From: Ypsolopha sequella
Taxonomy: Eukaryota; Arthropoda; Insecta; Lepidoptera; Ypsolophidae
Direction: 5' to 3'
Length of the DNA: 64,000 nt
Assembly (NCBI GenBank): GCA_934047225.1
Contig: OW204001.1
Span: forward strand, 8,664,201 to 8,728,200
Positions 23,869 to 32,561 of the stretch are shown here, one piece after another. Below the pieces are notes generated by a model, which was not told the origin of the DNA, did not search any database, and was given only the letters and a program-made list of their open reading frames with translations. Position numbers and translations under genes: made by a program. Every line of letters starts with the position of its first letter. Positions within the stretch are counted from its first letter, which is position 1.

Positions 23869-24218
23869 ATTTAGAGTGCATTACAAACTAGAAAATATCA
23901 ATCAGAAACAAACCCAAAGACAAGAATTTGAAAAAATTCCCCGGGCCAGGATTCGAATCTGTTTCTTAAGAACAAGGCGTGAAATCACATAACGCCCTCG
24001 TGAGCGTTCTGTATGTGCAGTACAAGCTAGTATATCAAGCAGATGCAAAAATAACAGTGGGCAAGTATGATGGAAGAATTCGCCGGTCTAGGTAGGAACC
24101 TCGGTGGCGCAATTGGTAGCGCGCTTGTCTTGATAACAAGAGGTCGCAGGTTCGAATCCTGGCCCAATCCTGAATCAATTTCTGATTGATATTTTCTAGT
24201 TTGTAATGCACTCTAAAT
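23869..24218. mobile_element. Terminal-inverted-repeat element carrying a tRNA-like sequence
   Basis: The ends ATTTAGAGTGCATTACAAAC and, reversed, the same word at 24199-24218 continue as about 40-bp inverted repeats (ending TATCAATCAGAAA / TTTCTGATTGATA). Inside, a T-arm-like GGATTCGAATC word occurs on the left arm and again, inverted, in the tRNA-like unit at 24097-24170. Related ends lie at 32135-32205 and 36072-36165, each next to GCGAAATCCATCGCT-like sequence. Confidence 0.65.
24097..24170 (+). pseudogene. tRNA-like sequence (tRNA-derived, probably not functional)
   Basis: An A-box-like GTGGCGCAATTGG, an anticodon-type hairpin (CTTGT, loop CTTGATA, ACAAG) and a B-box GGTTCGAATCC follow in tRNA order and spacing. 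The acceptor halves (AACCTCG against CCCAATC) do not pair. The T-stem has one mismatch and position 37 would be T, so this is a tRNA-derived segment inside a mobile element rather than a working tRNA gene. Confidence 0.6.
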
Positions 24219-24309
24219 AATATTTAGAGTATTCATAGCGATGGATTTCGCAAAATAAACATAATCTTAATTAACAACGTTTATACCTAATACATATACA
24301 TACGCTTGT

Positions 24310-24338
24310 AAACAAACAAACAAACAAACAAACAAACA
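24310..24338. repeat. (AAAC)n simple repeat
   Basis: About seven units of AAAC ending in CACACG. Confidence 0.9.
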
Positions 24339-24508
24339 CACGTAAATAACGAACTGTAACATACTTTAGCAAGTGTCGTGACGGTCGGCATCTTGCTCAT
24401 TCGCTAAGTGCCTGGAGTGTAACGTGCCATAAAGATCGTCGTTCCAAATTCTTTTTTAAACATTTTTGATGTAATGGACATAATATACAATTGAACATCA
24501 TTATATAA

Positions 24509-24902
24509 TTTTCAATGCAAGTGCTCGTAAAGGCCCACTTTTTATACATCAAAACCGAACAGAAAGTCGATTATTTTGCCCTAGGGCTTTATTTATTTAT
24601 TAATTTTTTTATTTATTTACAATGGTTGGCTAACCTGCAGCCTTTTTAGTATACCATAAATGTAATACTTTTTTTCTTACTGTTTAACGGCTCTGGATAC
24701 AGTCCTTTTGAGCTAATCATAATTTAAAGTTCACAAGATTATATTTGTTTTAATTCCTCACACTATCCATTGAAAAACGTAGTATGATACACGGGCGTAA
24801 GAGCAATAAATTACTCGGTTACGTTTAAAACACTCGCTACGCTCGTGTTTCAAATCGTCCTCATGATTTATTTCTTTTCGCCCTTGTAGCATAAACTACT
24901 AT
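24509..24902 (+). mobile_element. Helentron-like non-autonomous element, copy 5
   Basis: Full-length member from TTTTCAATGCAAGTGCTCGT to ACTACTAT. It carries small substitutions (TATCCATTGAAAA in place of TATGCATTGAAAA). Same orientation. Confidence 0.6.
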
Positions 24903-25320
24903 AAAAGTGTTACAGACGATGACGTAATGAAATTTCAAGTATTATAGCTACGTAACACATAAATGAGAAGCAATTTTGATTTAATTTGAGTTAAGAGAAA
25001 TGGAAGTATAGTAAAACTTGATAACTTGCTTGACTGCCCTCTTAATGATGTTTTCCCTGAGGCAGCCATCATGGCGCTATTTCGGGTGCGCGGGCGCAGA
25101 CCACCGGCGTCGGCGCTTCTGTTCACGTATTGGTTATGAACTACGCTGTTTATGTGAAGGAAACTATTGTTTGGGTCATTTTATTACGGTTTTGATTATG
25201 GGAGGGATGCATAAAATTGTTTATGGTTATCGAATGTACCGGTTTCCCATAAATGTTGGGATTTTCTATTTTAGATACAATTTTAATTTTATAATGATGT
25301 ACCGATATTGTTTAATAGTT

Positions 25321-25760
25321 ATAGATACATACATACGCCTGTCTCCCAGAGGGGTAGGCAGAAACTACAGGTCTACATCTGCTACGATCCAGACACACCT
25401 CTTTCGCCTCTTCCACATCCATCAATCTAGTCATACAAGCTCTTCTATTCCGGGTACTTTTGACATGGCCCTTCTTCAGTATGTCACCAATTTGGTCAGC
25501 ATACGTCTTACTAGCGGGCGGCCTGCGGGTCTACCGCGTAATTCTGATTTTCATCAACATCAACTTAAGATTGAAATTTGACGTGCGTGCAAAAGAGATG
25601 GCATGTTAGGCGGGTGTCCTCTCACGCACGTCAAATGTCAATTTTTAAGTTGATGTTGATGAAAATCAGAATTACGTGGTAGACTGGTCGAGCTGTACCT
25701 TCCACTTGCGCACCTTGAATTTCTTTCGTCACTACTTTTATTCATCCTCTCTTCTCTAAG
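25321..25760. repeat. Interspersed repeat 'GCCTGTCTCCCAGAGGG', copy 2, interrupted
   Basis: Matches 14841-15125 in order: ATACATACGCCTGTCTCCCA, TCCAGACACACCTCTTTC, CAATCTAGTCATAC, then TTGAATTTCTTTCGTCAC. It is interrupted by a fold-back insert at 25531-25683. Confidence 0.6.
25531..25683. repeat. Fold-back insert with 60-bp arms
   Basis: The left arm CTACCGCGTAATTCTGATTT...GACGTGCGTG and right arm CACGCACGTC...AAATCAGAATTACGTGGTAG are near-perfect inverted copies around a 31-bp loop. It lies inside the repeat at 25321-25760. Confidence 0.75.
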
Positions 25761-25985
25761 TCATAGATTTATTATTTTGTACAGAAATTGTTTTATTGGC
25801 CTTTGTTTACCCCTCCGGGAGTCCGTTGGTGATGATGATCCATTCTGACCGTTTTCGTTGATGGCAACCACTTCGACTCCTAGTTGGTACAGCGCTGTTG
25901 CGCCCAAAGATGGCTTATGTAGCCGATCTTCCAGGTAAACTCTCGTGCATATTGAGCGAACGTGATTATATTGTCTACTAAATTA

Positions 25986-26418
25986 GGGCTGCGTTCCAAA
26001 ACGCCGGGGTAAATGCAAAGTTTACTTTGTAAAGGTGATAGAGATAAGACTATGACGGAATCTATTTACTAATCGTTTTGGAACAGCCACTTTGTAAAGG
26101 CAGTTATTTACGTGGCAAAGGATATTTTTTATATGTATTATTATTACCGAAAAAAAATGGCTTTAAAAATCATTCCAAAGAATCCCATAACCCAAAAACC
26201 AAAAATTGGCGCGTAATGAAAATGTCAAAGTGAAAATTTACCCCTGAATTTACAGCGTGCAAAATTTAACTGTCAAAAGTGAATTTACATTTCTGGCAAG
26301 GCTTAGGAACGACTTAGAACTATTGGGAGCTGTTCGGAGATTTTCGTTTTGACTCGGTGGTTGTGGAACGGGTGACAGTTAATTTTTACCTTTACCCCGG
26401 CGTTTAGGAACGCTACCT
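25986..26418. repeat. MITE with GCGTTCCxAAACGCCGGGGTAAA ends
   Basis: The left end GGGCTGCGTTCCAAAACGCC and the right end, reversed, GGTAGCGTTCCTAAACGCC match as inverted repeats of about 35 bp. The interior is non-coding. Confidence 0.7.
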
Positions 26419-27074
26419 AAATGGAAAATAATAATATATTTATATCTATGTATAGGTAAGTAAGTATATATTTACTGTGAGGGTCCTTGTAGGGACAGGC
26501 AAGTACATTTCTGTAACTTTCTGGGAAACAGTTTCGATGTACGCAGACTAATGATGCCATTTGAAATTCAATTCAATTGAAGCTTATCTTAAACTCTAGA
26601 CTAAGCCAAACTAAAATGTCCAAGCTAGGCTAACTAGTAGAAATACTTGGCATAATAAATCTAACTAGACCGGACCTACCCTCGGCGTAATCCTTTAATC
26701 AGGTCCACTGTAGCCCTTTCCTCCCGCACCCTATTTTTCCCTCCCATTTGTAACATCTCCACCCCTGATTTCCCCCCTCGAACGGTGCAAATGACAGTTT
26801 CTAATTCCAACTTGCCATGGAAGTGTGTAATTGTTGCGTCGTTGATTTATACACTCGAGCCTTTTGAGAAGTGAGTATGTGTGCCGTGAGTGGGATGCAT
26901 GTGTGCGGACATGGTTGACGGTGTGTGTGAGTGCAATCGTCGATTTTATGCAAGTATGGATGCAGTGTAGAGCCAAGCGTTTGCTTACGTTTTTCGTATA
27001 ACGATGATTAGTTCATTGACTTCGTTTTACTATAAAATGTGAGTTGCGGTTACGAGTTATTAACAAATGAATGT
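26419..27074. other. No gene seen
   Basis: No supported coding region. A GT-rich tract near 26870-26940 gives a spurious minus-strand open frame. Confidence 0.4.
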
Positions 27075-27693
27075 TGTAATGCAGGCTATAGGAACACTTG
27101 TAAACCCCTTTTTAGGAAACTTGAAATTTTACCCTTGCCGTGTCTTTATTTACTTGAGATTTGTATATTTGTAAAGAAAAATCTGCATTTATTTAAAAAA
27201 AGAAGTGATGTGCAATATAAATTTACTCGTCGTCGTAACCATAAATTATATCTACCAAGATCCAATCTAACTTTATTTGATAACAATGTATATTATATGT
27301 GTGTAAAGATTTATAATAAGTTATCAGACGATATTAAAAGTTACCCTTCACTTTATTTAAGAAGAAAACTAAAGAATATTTCTCTGATCATTGTTTCTAC
27401 TCTGTACAAGCATATCTTGACATGTAATTTAGACATAATATTTATACCAATTTTTGTATATAATATGATCGTACAATGATAACGTTTTTTTTTTTTGTTT
27501 TCTATGACATTGTATTTGTATTTGTGTATTTGTTTTTCATTGTATTTGTCTTTTAACTCTATAGTATTTTGTTCTGTATATATATTATATATTTTGTTTT
27601 AAAATATTCTTAATATTTGCACATCATGTTATGGTTGAATTTGCTGGAATTGTAACCAAATTCTTACGCAAATAAATAAATTACTTACTTACT
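27075..27693 (+). mobile_element. CR1/Jockey-type LINE, 3' end with C-terminus of reverse transcriptase
   Basis: The plus-strand frame reads CKPLFRKLEILPLPCLYLLE, CIFVKKNLHLFKK, KFTRRRNHKLYLPRSNLTLF and MCVKIYNKLSDDIKSYPSLY, and stops at 27477-27479. This PLF+KL.ILPLPC...P+..L...N..Y...K+YN+LP..I+ pattern is the tail of insect CR1/Jockey-like reverse transcriptases. A 3' UTR follows, ending AATAAATAAATTACTTACTT at about 27693. Everything upstream of the thumb is missing, so it is a 5'-truncated dead copy, in the same orientation as the Runx gene. Confidence 0.8.
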
Positions 27694-27920
27694 AAAGATG
27701 ATGTTGTGGAAGCCGGAGACTGGCAATAATACTCGTCCATACGAACAACATTTCGTGAAAAAAATCTAGAAAACATGAAAAAATAAACATATACTTTGGT
27801 CGAGTAGGTATGTAACTTTTCTATGGAACTGCTGATTTTTTTTTGTAATTTGACGGTTTCTTTCATACTAAAAGTTCTTCATATGGACCTACTATCGCTA
27901 GTTGCAGGCTTCCGATAAAA
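27694..27920. repeat. Partial MITE of the 9357 family
   Basis: AAGATGATGTTGTGGAAGCC, AATACTCGTCCATACGAACA and CGCTAGTTGCAGGCTTCCGA match the 9357-9600 element. The left end is cut off by the LINE tail. Confidence 0.55.
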
Positions 27921-28105
27921 TGCAAGAAAAATTAATTCCGTCAATTAGATCGTCCTTACTCGTACTTTTAAAATAAAACATTGCCACTTGTAATTATTCT
28001 TTTTTTTTATTTGACTTTGTTTATTTTCCCAGAAATGCCGAATAATATCTTTAACTACACTTAGGCCCACTTGCACTTATGTTCTTAACTCGACTTTAAC
28101 TCGGG

Positions 28106-28529
28106 TTAAGGGGCTATACCGTGAAAATTAACACTTTTTGAAGTTATTTATCTGCTCTTTTAATGAAGTTCCAAGTAAAATAAATTAGTATAACAATTTT
28201 GGGACCTTTTACTAGATTTTGGTCTATCAGAAACGCGATAGGAGGAATTTCATTCGATAGAAATAATTATTGAAATCGGGTCTAAATTTACACTTTTTTT
28301 GATATTCTGACAAATTAGGATAGCATACAGACTTGAAAAATATTTATTTAGATGGGTTTTAACTAGACCTAAATTACTGGTTATGGAATTTTTTGTAACT
28401 ATTTTAGTTAATTTTGCATTAATTTAAAACCGACTTTTTGACAATTTTCCCCGATTCCGTCCCTTTCGCACTGCGGGTCTTTCTGCCTGGAGTAACGGGG
28501 ACCTTTGCTAGCACGGTATATCACCTTAA
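28106..28529. mobile_element. TTAA-flanked MITE, 424 bp, diverged copy
   Basis: This starts TTAAGGGGCTATACCGTG and ends CACGGTATATCACCTTAA. It has the same length and internal landmarks (CGATAGAAATAATTATTGAA, TTCCGTCCCTTTCGCACTGC) as the copies at 36739 and 50903 but is clearly more diverged. TTAA ends suggest piggyBac mobilisation. Confidence 0.65.
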
Positions 28530-28879
28530 CTCTCTTGCACCAATCAAAATATCGGGTTTAGCTAGGGTTAAACTAAGAGATAGTCATCAGAATTTAACCC
28601 GACTCTCACCTCGAGTTAAATTTGGGTTAGCGAAGTAATGTTACCAGTTTGACTTAAATTGTGTTGTTTCCAATGACATTATATAGATACTATACCTCAT
28701 TGGTTGCAACTAATTACTTTATGGTAACATTCTAAATAAATATCAAATGTCAAACAATCGCTTAGCTCAGGTTTACTAACCTGCTATGCGAGCACGTACG
28801 CGTCGATTAAATAAATTTGACAGATAGGGTCGATACATTCTAAACGATAACCCTTATTCCAATGAAATAAGAGCTACAT

Positions 28880-29310
28880 TTTTATTTATCAAATCGATGT
28901 CGAGTCTATACCAAGTTCATGCTAGTACCCCCGCTTCGATATTATCATTTTATTTATTTAATCGTATGGCTTATAAAAGTTTACAAGTCGTTCATAATAT
29001 TATTGGGGATGTCTTTAGCCATTCAGCTGCGTCTTCTGTAAGGATGAACATGAACAGGTCAGAAATGTTTCCATTAAACTTTCGGGTTGGGCATTCTCGG
29101 ATGATGTGGTCCACATTTTGCACCTCGGCACCGCAGTCGCAGGCTGGTGAGGTTCTCCACCCACATCGGTGCATGTACTGTCCGGTACGACCATGGCCGC
29201 AACGGAGCCTGTTAAGAAGGCACCAGGATCTACGGGGAAGAGCGAACCCTTCGTTGATGAAGTTGCTCACGTCCGCAGGAATTACCCTTGTCACCCTGCA
29301 CGTGTCCCCC
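28880..29310 (-). pseudogene. Jockey-type LINE, C-terminal fragment (sense part of a twin-primed copy)
   Basis: The minus-strand frame reads VIPADVSNFINEGFALPRRS, WCLLNRLRCGHGRTGQYMHR, then ACDCGAEVQNVDHIIRECP. The LPRR...LNR+R.G.G.......W......C.CG.....H....C pattern is the Cys/His-containing C-terminus of Jockey-like LINE polyproteins. The 3' UTR runs left to about 28880, with an AATAAAAATG tail. The next part of the same element appears on the opposite strand from about 29380, so the copy is internally inverted and non-functional. Confidence 0.75.
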
Positions 29311-29379
29311 GGGTGGTGCTAAACGAGCAACAACTGCTGGCTGCCGTACCCGTCCTCCAAGACCTCACGGCACAGAATT

Positions 29380-29719
29380 ACCAAGTTCAGAAATGTCTAA
29401 CCATACGAACAGCTTTGTTCAAACCTCAAAAGGCCCTTCTAAGAGTCCCGCGACTAGAGATATCGGACCCTGTGTTCGTGTCTGTCAACTTAATATAGAA
29501 GGCATAAGCCAAGCCAAATGCGACATCTTGCACAAGATTTTAACGCATCACCAAATTGACATCCTTTTACTACAAGAAACTCACGCAAAGGATGAACAGG
29601 ACCTTATCAAAAGAGGAAAAATACCCGGGCTTGAGATAATCCACTCAGTTAACCATCCACAATACGGTATCGCTACATATGTCAAAGCCACCCTGACCGA
29701 TATTATCATGGTGCAATAG
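29380..29719 (+). pseudogene. LINE ORF2 N-terminus: apurinic-type endonuclease fragment (inverted part)
   Basis: From an ATG near 29392 the plus-strand frame reads MSNHTNSFVQTSKG, then VRVCQLNIEGISQAKCDILH, IDILLLQETHAKDEQDL, YGIATYVKA and stops at 29717-29719. QLNIEGIS, the LLLQETH box (catalytic Glu) and YGIATYV are the first motifs of the LINE apurinic-type endonuclease. Only about 110 residues are present. With the C-terminal fragment on the other strand immediately to the left, this looks like the inverted 5' half of one insertion. The two fragments could also be unrelated copies. Confidence 0.75.
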
Positions 29720-30237
29720 GACTAATGAAATGTCGGGTTAGTTAACCCTTCCCTTGGGTTTTTCTCGATCATACTGCAAGTGGGCCGAGTCAATACCCCT
29801 TGAAATAAAAGTTACGTAGGTATCATAACATAAAAAGAAACCTTAATTACATAAATCTAGAAACACATTTGACCAGGATATCGTAATTTAACAATCCACA
29901 ACAGCAAATTTCGGACCGTGTTCAACCGACACATTCCGATGGCTCTCTTGATAGAGCCGTGTATTATATGGAAAATTTCATATAGGCTTAATGTTTATAG
30001 TAATAAGCACCAAAATACCCTGAACCATGGGATAAGTCACATGGTGATATGTCTATCTGTAAACAACGAGACGGAAGCGCCTAGAGACTGTTCAGCATTC
30101 CAATATACGGGTGTCAAAGTTGTGCAGTAAAGCAAATAGGTGATTTGATTGGGTAACAGAAGTTCAGTCGGGTAAACGGTTTCCTAAAAACAACCTTAAG
30201 TTTCTATAATTATCTCTGTTTCTTTCATTGCAAAAGA

Positions 30238-30597
30238 TTAAGAGGCCTGCGGAGCAATCCTAGTACATAAAAAAGAAATACCAAAACCATTTGTAAATCA
30301 TAGATATTCTTAAAATAGTGTGTATTTATTCCGATTGCATTACGGAATATCTAGGTCCCCAAATATATATTTTGAAGGGACACTGATTTAAAAACGACAA
30401 AATAAAATTTCTGTAGAAAGCTTATTTTTCTCATATTTCATGTTTTAATCAGTATTTTTATTTAATACATATTTGGGAACGTAGATATTCCGTAATGCAA
30501 TCGGAATAAATACGCACTACCTTTAGAATATCTATGATTTACAAATGGTTTTAGTATTACGTTTGTATGAACTAGGATTGCTCCGCCGGCCTCTTAA
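30238..30597. repeat. TTAA-flanked fold-back element, 360 bp
   Basis: TTAAGAGGCCTGCGGAGCAA on the left is mirrored by TTGCTCCGCCGGCCTCTTAA on the right. The inverted arms extend about 130 bp (CGGAATATCTA / TAGATATTCCG and others). The interior is AT-rich. Confidence 0.75.
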
Positions 30598-30817
30598 GAG
30601 ATCATAATAAATAACGGTCGCTTTATTCAAGCACTACTCTAGGAAAAACAGCTTGGACTCTCAATCAGACAATCTAACGATAAACCCGCCAAAACAGACA
30701 ACGATAAGATTAAAGAAATTTATTTGCATAATATTTGACGGTAAAGTTACCAATGACTTGCAGATTAATTATTTACTCACCACTACCAATAAAATAACGT
30801 TGAGACGAAATACTGTG

Positions 30818-31230
30818 TCCGTCCATCCATCAGCCCCTATTCGTCCACTCCTGGACATAGGCCTCCCCCATATTTCGCCACTCTTGGCGGTCCTCAGTCA
30901 TCCTCATCCAGCCGCCACCCGCAACGTCCTTCAGATCGTCAGTCCAGCGGGCACGAGGCACGCTACGCTGCGCTTTGCTGTACGTGGTCTCCGTTCCAAT
31001 GCCTTACAGCCCCAACGGTTATCACGTCGGCGACAAATATGGCCAGTCCACTGCCACTTCAGCTTGCTGATTCGGTAGGCTATGTCGGTCACCTTCGATC
31101 TCTGACGGATATCTTCGTTTCTGATTTTATCCATCAGAGATATCCCAAGCATAGCCCGCTCCATAGCTCGTTGAGCGACCTTAAATCGGCGGATCAAGCC
31201 TTTGGTAAGAGACCACGTCTCAGCGTGGTC
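30818..31230 (-). pseudogene. RTE-clade LINE, C-terminus of reverse transcriptase, frameshifted
   Basis: The minus strand reads AETWSLTKGLIRRFKVAQRA, MERAMLGISLMDKIRNEDIR, QRSKVTDIAYRISKLKWQWT and GHICRRRDNRWG. It then changes frame near 30960 and continues ARWTDDLKDVAGGGWMRM, EDRQEWRNMGEAYVQEWTNR and a stop. This is the signature tail of insect RTE endonuclease-reverse transcriptases. The reverse transcriptase core and endonuclease are missing. The CCATCCATCAG tail sits at the 3' end of this copy. Confidence 0.85.
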
Positions 31231-31345
31231 TCATACTCAAATACTGTGTGTTATAATATAACTATATAAGTCAATGTACAAATATCATGGAATTAGGAGT
31301 TTCCGTTGACATTTGGTACGCCCCCAGGATGTATCGTTAAGATTT

Positions 31346-31738
31346 TTTTCAATGCATGTGCTCGTAAAGGCCCACTTTTTATGCATCAAAACCGAACAAA
31401 AAGTCGATTATTTTGCCCTAGGGCTTTATTATTATTATTTTTTTTATTTGTTTACAATGGTTGGCTAACTTGCAGCCTTTCCTGTGTACCATAGACGTTA
31501 TACTTTTTTTTCCACTGTTTAACGGCTCTGGATACAGTCCTTTTAAGCCAATTATAATTTAAAGTTCACAAGATTATATTTGTTTTCATTTCCTCACACT
31601 ATGCATTGAAAAATGTAGTATGATACACGGGCGTAAAAGCAATAAATTACTCGGTTGCGTTTAAAACACTCGCTACGCTCGTGTTTTAAATCGTCCTCGT
31701 AATTTATTCCTTTGCGCCCTTGTAGCATAAACTACTAT
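31346..31738 (+). mobile_element. Helentron-like non-autonomous element, copy 6
   Basis: Starts TTTTCAATGCATGTGCTCGT and ends AAACTACTAT. Copy 7 begins at once, so the two form a head-to-tail tandem with no spacer. Confidence 0.65.
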
Positions 31739-32131
31739 TTCAATGCATGTGCTCGTAAAGGCCCACTTTTTATGCATCAAAACCGAACAGAAAGTCGATT
31801 ATTTTGCCCTAGGGCTTTATTATTATTATTTTTTTTTATTTGTTTACAATGGTTGGCTAACCTGCAGCCTTTCCTGTGTACCATAGACCTTATACTTTTT
31901 TTTCCACTGTTTAACGGCTCTGGATACAGTCCTTTTGAGCCAATTATAATTTAAAGTTCACAAGATTATATTAGTTTTCATTTCCTCACACTATGCATTG
32001 AAAAATGTAGTATGATACACGGGCGTACAAGCAATAAATTACTCGGTTACGTTTAAAACACTCGCTACGCTCGTGTATTAAATCGTCCTCGTATTTTATT
32101 CCTTCTCGCCCTTGTAGCATAAACTACAATT
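31738..32131 (+). mobile_element. Helentron-like non-autonomous element, copy 7 (tandem)
   Basis: TTTCAATGCATGTGCTCGTA to CTACAATT. It shares with copy 6 the variant GCATGTGCTCG and a CATAGAC word, unlike the other copies, so the pair arose by tandem duplication or rolling-circle read-through. Confidence 0.65.
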
Positions 32132-32210
32132 AGCGACATCCATCGCTGAGGATACTCTAAATATTAATAAGTGCATTAAAAACCAGAAAATATCAACTAG
32201 AAACAATTGA

Positions 32211-32490
32211 CTTGAAATTCGTTATTTACGAAACACATCTTACTCAGCAAGAAGAAACTGATGCAAGTAACATTGAATTATCGAGTGACATATTACAAAT
32301 CGCTGGCGTAGTTGATACATTCGGCGTCCCAAGGATACCTGTCGATGTTTCACCCTTATTTAATGAGCAATAAGGGTCACATATATACGGCCCAGTATTC
32401 GATGAGCAAAGGAATGCCGTCGTATCGGCACGCCAATTATTCAGGAGCTCCGCAGGCGTGATCGTGTCAGATGGCAGGTGTCGAGTGGAG
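32211..32490 (+). other. Possible coding remnant, unrecognised
   Basis: The plus strand reads LKFVIYETHLTQQEETD, NIELSSDILQIAGVVDTFGV, PRIPVDVSPLFNEQ, one stop (32369-32371), then IYGPVFDEQRNAVVSARQ. Composition is protein-like with a single stop in about 90 codons. The reverse strand is also open over 105 codons (32244-32561), so the coding strand is undecided. I recognise no family. A mobile-element or gene fragment is possible. Confidence 0.3.
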
Positions 32491-32561
32491 GTATGAGTGG
32501 GTATAAATACACATCTATATAGATTTGTTGGTCGTGGTAGCTTTGGGATACACGGAATCAA

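Larger units (their letters stand above)
28062..29790. mobile_element. Composite nest between GGCCCACTTGCA inverted ends
   Basis: GGCCCACTTGCACTTATG at 28062 and, reversed, GGCCCACTTGCAGTATGATC ending near 29789 are inverted ends of a known type of lepidopteran MITE, with TTAACCC/GGGTTAA words inside both. Between them are a 424-bp TTAA element (28106-28529) and a rearranged LINE copy (about 28880-29719). Confidence 0.5.

Noticed and set aside
25018..25581. 187-codon plus-strand open frame
   Set aside because: It crosses from unique sequence into the 25321 repeat and the fold-back insert, so it cannot be a conserved gene.
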